Origin: Janthinobacterium sp. CG3
GTDB lineage: Bacteria > Pseudomonadota > Gammaproteobacteria > Burkholderiales > Burkholderiaceae_D
Reading direction: 5' to 3'
DNA length: 64,000 bases
NCBI RefSeq assembly: GCF_000344615.1
Contig: NZ_KB467824.1
Span: 1,514,592-1,578,591 of the forward strand
In this document: piece after piece, positions 18,278 through 27,376 of the stretch
How positions within the stretch are numbered: position 1 is the first letter of the stretch
Layout: every line of letters starts with the position of its first letter
Notes under the pieces: model-generated
Told to the model about the DNA's origin: nothing
The model's input: only the letters and a program-made list of their open reading frames with translations
The model's database searches: none
Translations under genes and position numbers: made by a program

Positions 18278-18841
18278 CTAACACGTCATCAGCAAACGTT
18301 CCAAGGCGCCGATTTGCGCCTCGGTGTAGGCGGCTAGCCCGCGCTCGCGGGTCAGCAACTCGCCCATGGCCCAGGCATAGATGATGTGCGCCCGCACTTG
18401 CGCCTCGCCCGCCTCCAGGCCCAGCTCCCCCAGCAACTTGGCCAAAAAATGCACGCGCCTGTCGTGCACGCGACGCAGCACGGCAGCCAATTCCGGGTTT
18501 TGCCCGCCCAGGTGGTTGATGGCCTCGTAAAACTGGATATCCATCCGACCCACCTTGCGCAGCAGAAAACGCAGTTTTTCAATGGCGCTGCCCTGCTGGC
18601 GCTCGACCAGCGCCATCACCTGCTCGGTGGCCCGGGCTTCCCAGCGCTCCACCACCGCCAGCATGAAACTGCCCGCACTCTCAAAGTGCCAGTAAAAACT
18701 GCCGCGGGTGACGCCCAGGCGTTTGCACAGCGGCTCTGCTTTCAGCGCCTGCGCCCCCTCGTCGCGCAGCACGGTCAAACCAAAATCAAGCCAATCTTCG
18801 CGTGACAGGCGCTGCTTCGGGGCGGCCGGCGGTTGGATCAT
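18278..18841 (-). CDS. TetR/AcrR-family transcriptional regulator
   Basis: 187 residues. The N-terminal DNA-binding region has the TetR pattern GAQALKAEPLCKRLGVTRGS then FYWHFES (about 32-60); the C-terminal helices form the ligand domain. It is followed after 107 bases by the MerR-fusion gene and is divergent from the small ABM-like gene at 19039, whose promoter carries a palindrome suited to a TetR dimer (18955-18965). A repressor role at that promoter is likely. Confidence 0.88.
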   Translation of the reverse strand: MIQPPAAPKQRLSREDWLDFGLTVLRDEGAQALKAEPLCKRLGVTRGSFYWHFESAGSFMLAVVERWEARATEQVMALVERQQGSAIEKLRFLLRKVGRMDIQFYEAINHLGGQNPELAAVLRRVHDRRVHFLAKLLGELGLEAGEAQVRAHIIYAWAMGELLTRERGLAAYTEAQIGALERLLMTC

Positions 18842-18918
18842 TACGACTCCTAAAAAAATTCAAACAACGGGGGCGGTTGTGGCGCGACGCGGGCAAATCA
18901 TATCCTACCAGGTTAAGA

Positions 18919-18965
18919 TTGCAATATTGGCAACGGCGCGGTATAGTCTTACCATACATACTGTA
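18919..18965 (+). promoter_or_regulatory. Promoter of the ABM-like gene with overlapping operator palindrome
   Basis: TTGCAA (18919-18924), 17 bases, TATAGT (18942-18947): a good sigma-70 promoter. Eight bases after the -10 box is TACATACTGTA (18955-18965), arms TACA/TGTA around three bases, placed on the expected transcription start. A repressor bound there would block initiation; the divergent TetR gene is the obvious candidate. Confidence 0.65.
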
Positions 18966-19038
18966 CTGACGGTCGGCAGGCCGATTCGCCGCCGACTGCC
19001 GGTACGCCGCCGCCGATTTATTAACGCTGGAGAAAACC

Positions 19039-19329
19039 ATGTTCGCAAGAGTGACCCATGTTCAATCAAAACCCGAAAAACTCGATGAAATCGTCGCACT
19101 ATTTCAGGATTCCGTCATGCCGCTCTTGAAGCAGCAGCAAGGATTTAAGAGCAGCTTGCTGCTGACCGACCCGGCCACCGGGAAAGGCATGTCAATTACG
19201 ATATGGGAATCGGAAGCGGATCTGCAGGCTGGCGACAGCAATGCCGTGCTGCTGGAACAGGTGCTCAAAGTCATGCCCTTGCTGGCCGCGCCGCCGGTGC
19301 CGGAGATTTTCGTCGCCGCTTTGGCATAA
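19039..19329 (+). CDS. Small dimeric alpha-beta-barrel (ABM-like) protein
   Basis: 96 residues with the antibiotic-biosynthesis-monooxygenase fold pattern: MFARVTHVQSKPEKLDEIV, a helix, PLLKQQQGFKSSLLLTDPA, then SITIWESEADLQAG. Such proteins act on aromatic or quinone substrates or simply as small dimeric proteins. The adjacent TetR and MerR regulators suggest a detoxification or stress unit. A ribosome site GGAG lies in ctggagaaaaccatg before the ATG. Confidence 0.7.
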   Translation: MFARVTHVQSKPEKLDEIVALFQDSVMPLLKQQQGFKSSLLLTDPATGKGMSITIWESEADLQAGDSNAVLLEQVLKVMPLLAAPPVPEIFVAALA

Positions 19330-19655
19330 GGCTATTCTGTGGCAGCGCACAGGGCGTATCCGTGCATACGACATGGCTATACCAGAGCGCTGCACCGCTG
19401 CTGCCGGGCTTGAAGCAAGGTGCGATCAACAGTCGCGGTTTGCTCGCTACCTATCCGGCACGGATTGACGTGCGGCGGCGGCGCTGGCGGCGGGATTTAG
19501 CGCGCTGGAACTGGGCGGCGATGTCGGCGGTTCGATCCGCATTCCGGCCCACTTTTGCGGCGTGTGTGGATTTCATGGCCGGCGCCGCGCAAAGCCAAAG
19601 GCGGGCGACGCCGCCGCCCGCCCCGTTGCGCCCGCCTATCCCGGCGCCGTGGCGC
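19330..19655. other. Intergenic stretch with no recognised gene
   Basis: 326 bases between the convergent ABM-like and prolyl oligopeptidase genes. I see no conserved protein, tRNA, REP-like palindrome or T-run terminator. Open frames crossing it are arginine-rich products of high GC content. Confidence 0.6.
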
Positions 19656-21839
19656 TTACTGCGCGGCGACCTTGGCCGGTTCGCCCGCCTCGTTCATCCG
19701 CAGCGCGCGGCTGAGGAAGCCCCAGCGGTCGGCCACTTCCTCGATCTGCTTGGCGGTCGGCTTGCCGGCGCCGTGGCCGGCCTTGCGGTCGATGCGGATC
19801 AGGATCGGCGCCGGGCCGCCCTGCGCCGCCTGCGCGGCGGCGGCGAACTTGAAGCTGTGCGCCGGCACGACGCGGTCGTCGTGGTCGGCGGTGGTGATCA
19901 TCGTGGCCGGGTAGCAGCGGCCCTTTTTCACGTTGTGCAGCGGCGAGTAGGCCATCAGCGCCTTGAACTCGTCGGCGTTGTCGGACGAGCCGTAGTCCGA
20001 TGTCCAGGCCCAGCCGATGGTGAACTTGTGGAAGCGCAGCATGTCGAGCACGCCCACCTGCGGGATCGCCGCGGCGAACAACTCGGGACGCTGGGTCATT
20101 GCCGCGCCGACCAGCAGGCCGCCGTTGCTGCCGCCGCCGATGGCCAGCTTGGCCGGCGAGCTGACCTTGTTATCGACCAGCCACTCGGCCGCGCCGATGA
20201 AGTCGTCGAACACGTTTTGCTTGTGCAGCTTGGTGCCGGCGGTGTGCCAGGCCTCGCCGTATTCGCCGCCGCCGCGCAGGTTGGCCATCACGTAGACGCC
20301 GCCCATTTCAAGCCAGGCCAGGTTGGCCACCGAGAAGGCGGGCGTGAGCGAGACGTTGAAGCCGCCGTAGCCGTACAGGTAGGTCGGGTTCGAACCGTCG
20401 AGCTTGATGCCCTTTTTCGAGACGATGAACATCGGCACCTTGGTGCCGTCGCGGCTGGTGAAGAACTGCTGCCGCGTGTCGAAATCGCTCGGGTCAAAGT
20501 CGACCTTTGGCTGGCGGTAGACGCTGCTCTTGCCGGTTTTCATGTCGTAGCGGTAGATCGTCGTCGGCGTCGTGAAGCTGGTGTACGAGTAGAAGGTTTC
20601 GGTGTCGCCGCGCTTGCCGCCGAAGCCGCTGGCCGAACCAATGCCCGGCAGCGCCACCTCGCGCACCGGCTTGCCTTTCAGGTCGACCACCTTGACCTGG
20701 CTGCGCGCGTCGCTCAGGTACTCCAGCACCAGTTGGCGGTTGACGATGCCGGCGTTGGTCAGCGTCTGGGCCGCCTGCGGCACGATCTCCTTCCAGTTGG
20801 CCGCTTGCGGGCGGCGCGTGTCGATGGCGACCACGCGCGATGTCGGCGCCTTGTTGTCGGTCATGAACCAGAACACCGGGCCGTCGTTGTCGATGAATTC
20901 ATAGGACGCGTCGAAGCCGTCGAGCAGGGTGGCGACCTTGCCGTCCTTGCGCCGCAAGTCCTTGTAGAAGACGCGGTTCTTGTGCGCCGTGCCCTGGGTG
21001 GCGGTGATCACCAGGTAGTTGCCGTCGTCGCTGACTTTGCCGCCGAAACCCCATTCCTTCTGGTCCGGGCGGTCATAGACCAGCACGTCGCTGCTTTGCG
21101 GCGTGCCGACCTGATGGAAGTACAATTTCTGGAAGTAGTTGATGTCGGCCAGCTTGGTGGCCTCCTGTGGCGCGTCGTAGCGGCTGTAGAAGAAGCCGCC
21201 GCCATCCTTGGTCCATGAGGCGCCGGAAAATTTGACCCACTTCAGCTCGTCGTCGAGGTCCTTGCCGGTGTCGATGTCGCGCACCTTCCAGACGTTCCAG
21301 TCGGAGCCGGAGGCGGCCGTGCCGTAGGCCAGGTATTTGCCGTTCGGGCTGACCGAGGTGCCGGCCAGCGCCACGGTGCCGTCGGCGGCCAGGGTGTTCG
21401 GGTCGAGCAGCAGGCGCGGCGTGTCGTCCAGCGACGCCAGCGTGTACAGCACGGCCTGGTTCTGCAGGCCGTCGTTGCGGCTGTAGAAGTAGCGCCCGCC
21501 CTCTTTGAACGGCACGCTGAAGCGCTCGTAGTTCCACAGCTTGGTCAGGCGCTGCTTGATGCCGTCGCGCCCGGCGATTTGGCCCAGGTAGGATTGGGTC
21601 AGCTGGTTTTGCGACTCGACCCAGTCGTGGGTCTCGGCGCTGTTGGCGTCCTCCAGCCAGCGGTAGGGATCGGCGACCTGGGTGCCGTGGTAGTTGTCTT
21701 GCTGGTCGCCGGTCTTGCTGTTCGGGTAGCCGGGGGCCGCGCCGGCGCCGAAGGCCGAGGCCGGGCAGCTCTGCGCGCCGGCGTTGCCGCCGAGGCTGGC
21801 GATCAAACTGAATATCAGGGTGGCGCTACGTACATGCAT
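19656..21839 (-). CDS. Exported prolyl oligopeptidase, family S9A
   Basis: 727 residues with a signal peptide (residues 1-22, ...[11 protein letters not shown]), so probably periplasmic. [18 protein letters not shown] is the S9A N-terminal signature; a beta-propeller follows (about 80-430). The hydrolase domain has the catalytic serine in [11 protein letters not shown] (about 569), aspartate in [11 protein letters not shown] (about 650) and histidine in RKAGHGAGK (about 690). It cleaves short peptides after proline. Length is normal for the family. Confidence 0.94.
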   Translation of the reverse strand: MHVRSATLIFSLIASLGGNAGAQSCPASAFGAGAAPGYPNSKTGDQQDNYHGTQVADPYRWLEDANSAETHDWVESQNQLTQSYLGQIAGRDGIKQRLTKLWNYERFSVPFKEGGRYFYSRNDGLQNQAVLYTLASLDDTPRLLLDPNTLAADGTVALAGTSVSPNGKYLAYGTAASGSDWNVWKVRDIDTGKDLDDELKWVKFSGASWTKDGGGFFYSRYDAPQEATKLADINYFQKLYFHQVGTPQSSDVLVYDRPDQKEWGFGGKVSDDGNYLVITATQGTAHKNRVFYKDLRRKDGKVATLLDGFDASYEFIDNDGPVFWFMTDNKAPTSRVVAIDTRRPQAANWKEIVPQAAQTLTNAGIVNRQLVLEYLSDARSQVKVVDLKGKPVREVALPGIGSASGFGGKRGDTETFYSYTSFTTPTTIYRYDMKTGKSSVYRQPKVDFDPSDFDTRQQFFTSRDGTKVPMFIVSKKGIKLDGSNPTYLYGYGGFNVSLTPAFSVANLAWLEMGGVYVMANLRGGGEYGEAWHTAGTKLHKQNVFDDFIGAAEWLVDNKVSSPAKLAIGGGSNGGLLVGAAMTQRPELFAAAIPQVGVLDMLRFHKFTIGWAWTSDYGSSDNADEFKALMAYSPLHNVKKGRCYPATMITTADHDDRVVPAHSFKFAAAAQAAQGGPAPILIRIDRKAGHGAGKPTAKQIEEVADRWGFLSRALRMNEAGEPAKVAAQ

Positions 21840-22036
21840 GGGTGATCCGTATCATCGAAGAGCAAAGTGGATGGCGGCGCCGGGCCGGCGCCGCCGTTGC
21901 AGGACAGGATGGGGTGGGAGGAAAATCCGACCGCTTCTTTCGCCGATGAAATCATAGCGCGAAATGTGGCTTTTAAAGCACACTAATCGCGCCGCCCCGC
22001 CATATTTTATTTGGCCGCCCGCCGCGGTTTTGCAGG

Positions 22037-22130
22037 CCGGGTTAGCCCAAGTCCGTTGCACGGCGTGGGCGACCCGACTGGCGTCGACAGCGCCTCGGCG
22101 TCCGATGACGCCGGGCTAATCCGAGCTGCG
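22037..22130. repeat. REP-like palindromes, copy 3 (composite)
   Basis: A first hairpin CGGGTTAGCCCA ... TGGGCGACCCG (22038-22076) is followed by a half-site GGGCTAATCCGAGCTGCG (22113-22130) resembling the right arm of the other copies. The half-site overlaps the 3' end of the GGDEF/EAL gene: read leftward it supplies its last codons (CGCAGCTCGGATTAG), including the TAG stop at 22116-22118. Confidence 0.55.
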
Positions 22131-24548
22131 GCGCTGTGGCGTCGTCGTCGCCGGCGCGCGCGCCCGCCATGTGGCCAGCCAGGCCAGCAACTGCTCGCCG
22201 GGCATCGGCCGGCTCATGAAGTAGCCCTGGCCCTGGTCGCAGCCCATTTCGGCCAGCAGGCGCCAGACCGCTTCGCTTTCGATGCCCTCGGCGACGACGC
22301 GCAAGCCCATGTTGTGGCCCAGGTCGATGGTCGAGCGCACGATCTTGGTGTCGCCCTCGTCGTGCTCCATGTTGAGCACGAAGGATTTGTCGATTTTCAG
22401 TTCGTCCACCGGCAGCCGTTTCAGGTAGGCCAGCGAGGAGTAGCCGGTGCCGAAGTCGTCGATCGACAGGTCGACGCCCATCGCGTGCAGGCGCTCCAGC
22501 GTCAGCTGGGCGCGCACCGGGTCGTCCATGATCGCGCTCTCGGTGATTTCCAGACAGAACGAGGACGGCTGCAAGCGATAACGCGCAAGGATCTCGGCGA
22601 ATTTCACCGGCAGGTTCTGGTCCAGCAGGTCGCGCGTCGACAGGTTCACCGACACTTTCAAGTGCACGCCCTCGGCCGCCAGTTGCTGGCACAGCGCCGC
22701 CGATTTCTCCAGCACCCAGCGGGTCAGCACGCGGATGAAGCCGCTCTGCTCGGCGAACGGGATGAAGTCGTCGGGGAAGACGTTGCCGCGCTCGGGGTGC
22801 TGCCAGCGCACCAGCGCCTCGACGCCGACCACGTCGCCGCTGCCGAGCATGATCTTCGGTTGCACGTGCAGGCGGAACTGCTCGCCCTCGATGGCGTTGC
22901 GCAGTTCGGTCAGCAGCGACAGGCTTTGCTCGCTCGCCTTGTCCAGGCCGGCCTGGTACACCACGGCGCCGTCGTTGCGCTGCTTGGCCGCGTACATCGC
23001 CACCTCGGCCATGCTCAGCAAGGCTTCGCCGGTGTCGGCGTGCGACGGGTAGCCGGCGATGCCCAGGCCGGCGCCGATGTCGACCATCTGGTCCTCCAGC
23101 GACAGCGGGCTTTCCAGCGCGGCCAGCACCTGCGCCGCCGTCAGGCGGGCCTGCTCCAGGCTGGCGTTGGGCAACAGGATGGCGAACTCGTCGCCGCCCA
23201 GGCGCGCCACCTGGGCGGCGCCGTGCCGGTCCTGCGCCAGTTGCAGTTGCAGGCGCTCGGCCACCTGGCGCAGCAGCGCGTCGCCGAAGCTGTGGCCCAT
23301 GACGTCGTTGACGTGCTTGAAGCGGTCCAGGTCCATCATCAGCACGAACACTTGCTCGTCGCGGCGGCCGGCCTGCTCGATCGAGTCGTCCAGCAGCAGC
23401 ACGAACTGGGCGCGGTTCGGCAGGCCGGTCAGCGAGTCCCAGTACGCCAACCGGCGGATTTCCTGTTCGCGCTTGGCGATCCCGTCGCGCATGCTCTCGA
23501 AGGCCTGCGCCAGCGCGCCGATCTGGTCGTCGCGCTTGATGTCGAGCTGGCCCTTGTAGTCGCCCTGTTCGAGCCGCTTGGCGGTGGCCGCCAGCGCGCT
23601 CAGCGGCTGGGCGATGCGCTTGGCGGTGAGCACGCTGGCGAGCGCGGCGACGCCGATGCCGGCCACGCTGAGCGCCAGCAACAGGCGCCGCAGGCTGGTG
23701 TATTCGGCCATCGCCTCGTCGATCGAACGCGCCAGCACGACGCTGGCGACGCGCGCGCCGTCCTGGCCGATCGGCAGCAGGCGCGCGCTGTAGTGGCTGC
23801 CCTCGACGTCCAACTCAAGGTCGACGACGGCGTCGCTGTCGAGCTGGGCCGACAACGGCGCCGCCGGCAGCGCCTGGATGCGCGCCAGCGCCGGGCCCAC
23901 CGACGTCACCGGCAGCGTGGTGGCGGTGGCGAGCCAGTCGCCGCCCTCGTCGCGCGTCAGGACCGCCACCTGCAGCGAGGAGATGTCGCGCATGTCGTTG
24001 GCCAACTGGCGGTCGATCGGGAATGCCATGACGACGTAGCCGATGATAATCGGCGCGCGCACCGGCACCACCACGATCTGGTAGGGGCGCCGCTCGACGA
24101 TGGCGATGCCGCTGGCGCCGTCATACTGCTCGGCCTTGTCGAGCATGCTGACGACGAGTTGCTCCAGGCCGGCCGACTGGGCCGCGTTGGTCGAGGCCTT
24201 GATGGTGCGCTCGGCGCCGACCAGCATCGTCAGCGAGGCCTTGATGCGCCGCCCGCTGTTGGCCAGCGCCGATTCGATGGTGGCGCGGTCGCTCTCGTCG
24301 TCGTTGCCGATGGCCTGCACGAAGGCGGTGTCGCGCGCCAGCACGCTGGCGCCGAAGCGCAGCTTTTGCGCGTTCTGTTCGAGCAGGCGGCGGAACACCT
24401 TGGCGCCGGTGCCCAGCTCGGCGCTGATGGCGCTGCGCGCGTTGCTGGCGATGCCCTGCTGGATCACCAGCAGGCCGAGCACCTGGACCACCACGATCAA
24501 CACCAGGAACAGCGTGACGATCCGGCTTTCGAGACTGCGAAAACGCAT
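22116..24548 (-). CDS. Membrane GGDEF-EAL c-di-GMP enzyme with periplasmic sensor and HAMP
   Basis: 810 residues. A helix at 9-30, a double-Cache-like periplasmic region (about 35-285), a second helix about 290-310, HAMP (TAKRIAQPLSALAATAKRLE), GGDEF domain (YWDSLTGLPNRAQF; signature RLGGDEFAIL, intact) and EAL domain (VGVEALVRWQHP, intact EAL; DDFGTGYSSLAYLK; KIDKSFV). It may make or degrade c-di-GMP depending on its sensor. The ATG at 24548 begins 8 bases after the cupredoxin gene ends, on the same strand, suggesting the two are cotranscribed. Confidence 0.92.
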   Translation of the reverse strand: MRFRSLESRIVTLFLVLIVVVQVLGLLVIQQGIASNARSAISAELGTGAKVFRRLLEQNAQKLRFGASVLARDTAFVQAIGNDDESDRATIESALANSGRRIKASLTMLVGAERTIKASTNAAQSAGLEQLVVSMLDKAEQYDGASGIAIVERRPYQIVVVPVRAPIIIGYVVMAFPIDRQLANDMRDISSLQVAVLTRDEGGDWLATATTLPVTSVGPALARIQALPAAPLSAQLDSDAVVDLELDVEGSHYSARLLPIGQDGARVASVVLARSIDEAMAEYTSLRRLLLALSVAGIGVAALASVLTAKRIAQPLSALAATAKRLEQGDYKGQLDIKRDDQIGALAQAFESMRDGIAKREQEIRRLAYWDSLTGLPNRAQFVLLLDDSIEQAGRRDEQVFVLMMDLDRFKHVNDVMGHSFGDALLRQVAERLQLQLAQDRHGAAQVARLGGDEFAILLPNASLEQARLTAAQVLAALESPLSLEDQMVDIGAGLGIAGYPSHADTGEALLSMAEVAMYAAKQRNDGAVVYQAGLDKASEQSLSLLTELRNAIEGEQFRLHVQPKIMLGSGDVVGVEALVRWQHPERGNVFPDDFIPFAEQSGFIRVLTRWVLEKSAALCQQLAAEGVHLKVSVNLSTRDLLDQNLPVKFAEILARYRLQPSSFCLEITESAIMDDPVRAQLTLERLHAMGVDLSIDDFGTGYSSLAYLKRLPVDELKIDKSFVLNMEHDEGDTKIVRSTIDLGHNMGLRVVAEGIESEAVWRLLAEMGCDQGQGYFMSRPMPGEQLLAWLATWRARAPATTTPQRRSSD

Positions 24549-24556
24549 GGTCGCGC

Positions 24557-25204
24557 CTAGTAACTGGCGTTGGCGTCGGCGTCGGCGGCGCCGGCCGGCT
24601 TGAGCGCGAGCTTGAAGGCAGCGGCGGTGACGCCGTCGGCCTTGACGGCGACGGCCTGCTCGGCCGTGGCGCCGCCGACGGCGTGGTAATGCCAAGCCTT
24701 GAGCACGTATTTGCCGGCCGCCGGCAGCTCGATCACGGCCGCGCCGGCGGCGTCGGTCTTGGCGAAGTACGGCGTGTCGACGACCTTGATGTAGGCGAGC
24801 ATCTTGTCGTGGATATTACAACCGAGCACGACGGTGCCGGCCTTGTCGAACACCTGCGGGCTGGCCGCCACACCCGAATACAATTTCTGGTCGAATTTCT
24901 TGGCCGGCGAAAAGGAATAAATGTGGTGGCGCACCTTGTCGTTATTCGGGAAGCTGACGCTGCTGCCGGTTTGCACCACGCTCACCAACGGCGCGAATTT
25001 CAAGCCCTTTTGCTCGATCGAAGCCGGCCGCGGCGGCCTGGCCGCGGCGCCGTCGGCCTCGGCGTACACCACCACGTCGGCCAGCGGCAGGCCGGCGCCG
25101 TCCCTCACCTGCACCGCGATCCCGGCAGCGGAGGCGGAGGCGGAGGCGGCCGCCAGCAGGGCGGCCAACACGGTCGTGCGACGAAGCGTTGCGGAGATAG
25201 TCAT
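24557..25204 (-). CDS. Exported cupredoxin-like (methylamine-utilisation-type) protein
   Basis: 215 residues with a signal peptide ending near ASASAAG (residues 1-27). The plastocyanin-like part has FPNNDKVRHHIYSFSP and GCNIHDKMLAYI, giving the type I copper ligand set His ... Cys-x2-His-x2-Met. A C-terminal beta domain may be carboxypeptidase-regulatory-like (TDAAGAAVIELPAAGKYVLKAW in two pieces). Proteins of this type are named methylamine utilisation in databases, but no mau genes are near. It precedes the GGDEF-EAL gene by 8 bases, an unusual pairing. ATG 25204 starts just before the signal peptide; an upstream extension is arginine-rich and improbable. Confidence 0.8.
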   Translation of the reverse strand: MTISATLRRTTVLAALLAAASASASAAGIAVQVRDGAGLPLADVVVYAEADGAAARPPRPASIEQKGLKFAPLVSVVQTGSSVSFPNNDKVRHHIYSFSPAKKFDQKLYSGVAASPQVFDKAGTVVLGCNIHDKMLAYIKVVDTPYFAKTDAAGAAVIELPAAGKYVLKAWHYHAVGGATAEQAVAVKADGVTAAAFKLALKPAGAADADANASY

Positions 25205-25404
25205 GCTGTAATCCTGGCGAGTGGGATAGTCGGGCGGCGCGGCGAAGACGACCTTGCCGGTGGGCCTATTGTAGCCCCTGCGAAATCTTCCCCAAAGAAG
25301 ATTTAGGTGCCGGGCAGTATTTCCTTTGAGAAAAAATAACTGCATTTCATTAAGATGTCACATACCGGCATTAGAATTGGCAATATGACCATGGCCCCAG
25401 GGCC

Positions 25405-27351
25405 GTGCCGACCGCCCAGCACCGCCACCAGACCGCCGCCGTGAACTCTACCTTGCCGCTCGCCCTCTTCGCCCACCTGCCCGCCGCGCCGGCGCCACCT
25501 TCGAAGGCCGTGCATTTGCGGGCGGTGCCGGCGCCGCCGGCGCTCGCGGAACCGACTTCGGAGGACGACATGTTGCGTGAACAACTACTCGACATTATTG
25601 CGACGCGCCATCTGAGCGCCTTGTTCCAGCCCATCATCCAGATGCAAAGCGGCGACGTCATCGGTTACGAGGGCTTGATACGCGGGCCGTCCGACAGCCC
25701 GCTGCACGCGCCGATGAAGCTGTTCAAGGTGGCGCGCGCCAACGGCTTGACGCTGGAAGTGGAGCACCTGTGCCGCCAGGTGGTGCTGGAGCGCTTCGCC
25801 GAACTGGATCTGCCGGGCAAGCTATTTCTCAACGTCAGCCCGGAGTGCCTGCTGCTGCGCCACGACCGCCACGGCCACACGCTCGATTACATCGCCCGCA
25901 TCGGCATCAACCCGGCGCGCGTGATCATCGAGCTGACCGAAAACCAGCCGACCTACGATTACGAGTTGATGCGCGAGGCGGTATTGCACTACCGCAAGAT
26001 GGGCTTCCAGATCGCCATCGACGACCTCGGCGAGGGCTTTTCCAGCCTGCGCCTGTGGTCCGAGCTGCGCCCCGAGTACGTCAAGATCGACATGCATTTC
26101 ATCCAGGGCATCAACCACGACCCGGTCAAGCTGCAGTTCGTGCGCTCGATCCAGGAAATCGCCGAACAGTCGGACACGCTGGTGATCGCCGAGGGCATCG
26201 AAACGCAGGCCGAGTTGCTGGTGCTGCGCGACCTTGGCGTCGCCTTCGGCCAGGGCTACCACCTGGGGCGGCCGCACGCGGCGCCGGCCAGCGCCGTACC
26301 GGCCGCGGTGCGCAAGGCGCTGGGCGGCAACGGCGTGGCGGTGTACCCGCAACGCAGCGGAATCGAGAAGAACGCCGTGACTATTTTTAAACTGTTACAA
26401 CAGGTGCCGGCGGTGTCGCCGGCGCTCAGCAACAACGAGGTCTACGAGTTGTTCCTGCGCGAACCCAAGCTGTTGATCATCCCGGTGGTCGACGCCGGCG
26501 TGCCGCTGGGGCTGATCAGCCGCTTCGACATGATCGACCATTTCGCCCGGCCCTACCAGCGCGAGCTGTACGGCAAGAAGCCGTGTACGCTGTTCATGGA
26601 CGCCAACTCCTTGATCGCCGACAAGGACACCAGCCTGCAGGACCTGAGCTTCAGCATGGTCCAGGGCGACGCCCACCACCTGTTCAACGGCTTCATCATC
26701 ACCGAGCACGGCCGCTACCTGGGCATGGGCCGCGGCCACGACCTGATGCGCGAGATCACGCAGATGCAGATCCACGCGGCGCGCTACGCCAATCCGCTGA
26801 CGCAGTTGCCGGGCAACGTGCCGATCAACGAGCATATCGAGCGCTTGCTGGAAAGCGACAGCCGCTTCTGGGTCTGCTATTGCGACCTCGACCACTTCAA
26901 GCCCTTCAACGACGTCTACGGCTACCGCCGCGGCGACGACGTGATCCAGCTGTGCGGCGACATCCTCAGCCGGCACTGCGACGCCAACCGCGACTTCATC
27001 GGCCACATCGGCGGCGACGACTTCATGATCCTGTTCCAGAGCGAGGATTGGGAGGCGCGCTGCCACGCCATGCTGGCGCAGTTCGGCGCCGCCATCGACG
27101 ACTTCTATAGCATCGACGACCGCGAACGCGGCGGCTACCTCAGCGAAGACCGCCAGGGCATGAAGGTGTTTTGCTCGCTGATCGGCTTGTCGCTGGGCGT
27201 CATCAAGGTCGAACCGCGCCAGTACCACACCCACCACCAGATCGCCACGGCCGCCGCCGAGGCCAAGAAGCAGGCCAAGAAAATCCACGGCAACAGCCTG
27301 TTCCTCGACCGCCGCCAGGAGCCGCAGGGGCAGCCGCGCCGGCCGGTCTGA
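25405..27351 (+). CDS. EAL-CBS-GGDEF c-di-GMP signalling protein (cytoplasmic)
   Basis: Up to 648 residues: a Pro/Ala-rich leader (1-55), EAL domain (about 60-300) with variant EGL in VIGYEGLIRG but intact LFLNVSP, IIELTEN, IAIDDLGEGFSSLRLW, KIDMHF and AEGIETQAEL; a CBS-like region (about 330-460; LIIPVVDAGVPLGLISR); and a GGDEF domain ending in IGGDDFMILF, a D-for-E variant. Domain order matches the YciR-inverse, EAL-first class. Start is uncertain: GTG 25405 is the longest, GTG 25441 is possible, and ATG 25570 has the only clear ribosome site (GGAGG, 5 bases). Codon use upstream of 25570 looks coding, so the long form is given. Confidence 0.85.
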   Translation: MPTAQHRHQTAAVNSTLPLALFAHLPAAPAPPSKAVHLRAVPAPPALAEPTSEDDMLREQLLDIIATRHLSALFQPIIQMQSGDVIGYEGLIRGPSDSPLHAPMKLFKVARANGLTLEVEHLCRQVVLERFAELDLPGKLFLNVSPECLLLRHDRHGHTLDYIARIGINPARVIIELTENQPTYDYELMREAVLHYRKMGFQIAIDDLGEGFSSLRLWSELRPEYVKIDMHFIQGINHDPVKLQFVRSIQEIAEQSDTLVIAEGIETQAELLVLRDLGVAFGQGYHLGRPHAAPASAVPAAVRKALGGNGVAVYPQRSGIEKNAVTIFKLLQQVPAVSPALSNNEVYELFLREPKLLIIPVVDAGVPLGLISRFDMIDHFARPYQRELYGKKPCTLFMDANSLIADKDTSLQDLSFSMVQGDAHHLFNGFIITEHGRYLGMGRGHDLMREITQMQIHAARYANPLTQLPGNVPINEHIERLLESDSRFWVCYCDLDHFKPFNDVYGYRRGDDVIQLCGDILSRHCDANRDFIGHIGGDDFMILFQSEDWEARCHAMLAQFGAAIDDFYSIDDRERGGYLSEDRQGMKVFCSLIGLSLGVIKVEPRQYHTHHQIATAAAEAKKQAKKIHGNSLFLDRRQEPQGQPRRPV

Positions 27352-27376
27352 TCGCGGCTAACCGGGGTGGCGGCCG

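Noticed and set aside
22011..24560. Long plus-strand open frame opposite the GGDEF-EAL gene
   Set aside because: It mirrors the coding strand of a clear c-di-GMP enzyme and its translation shows only His/Arg/Ala/Gln-rich sequence.
24557..25204. Part of a methylamine dehydrogenase operon
   Set aside because: Only the cupredoxin-like protein is present; no mau structural or maturation genes are nearby.
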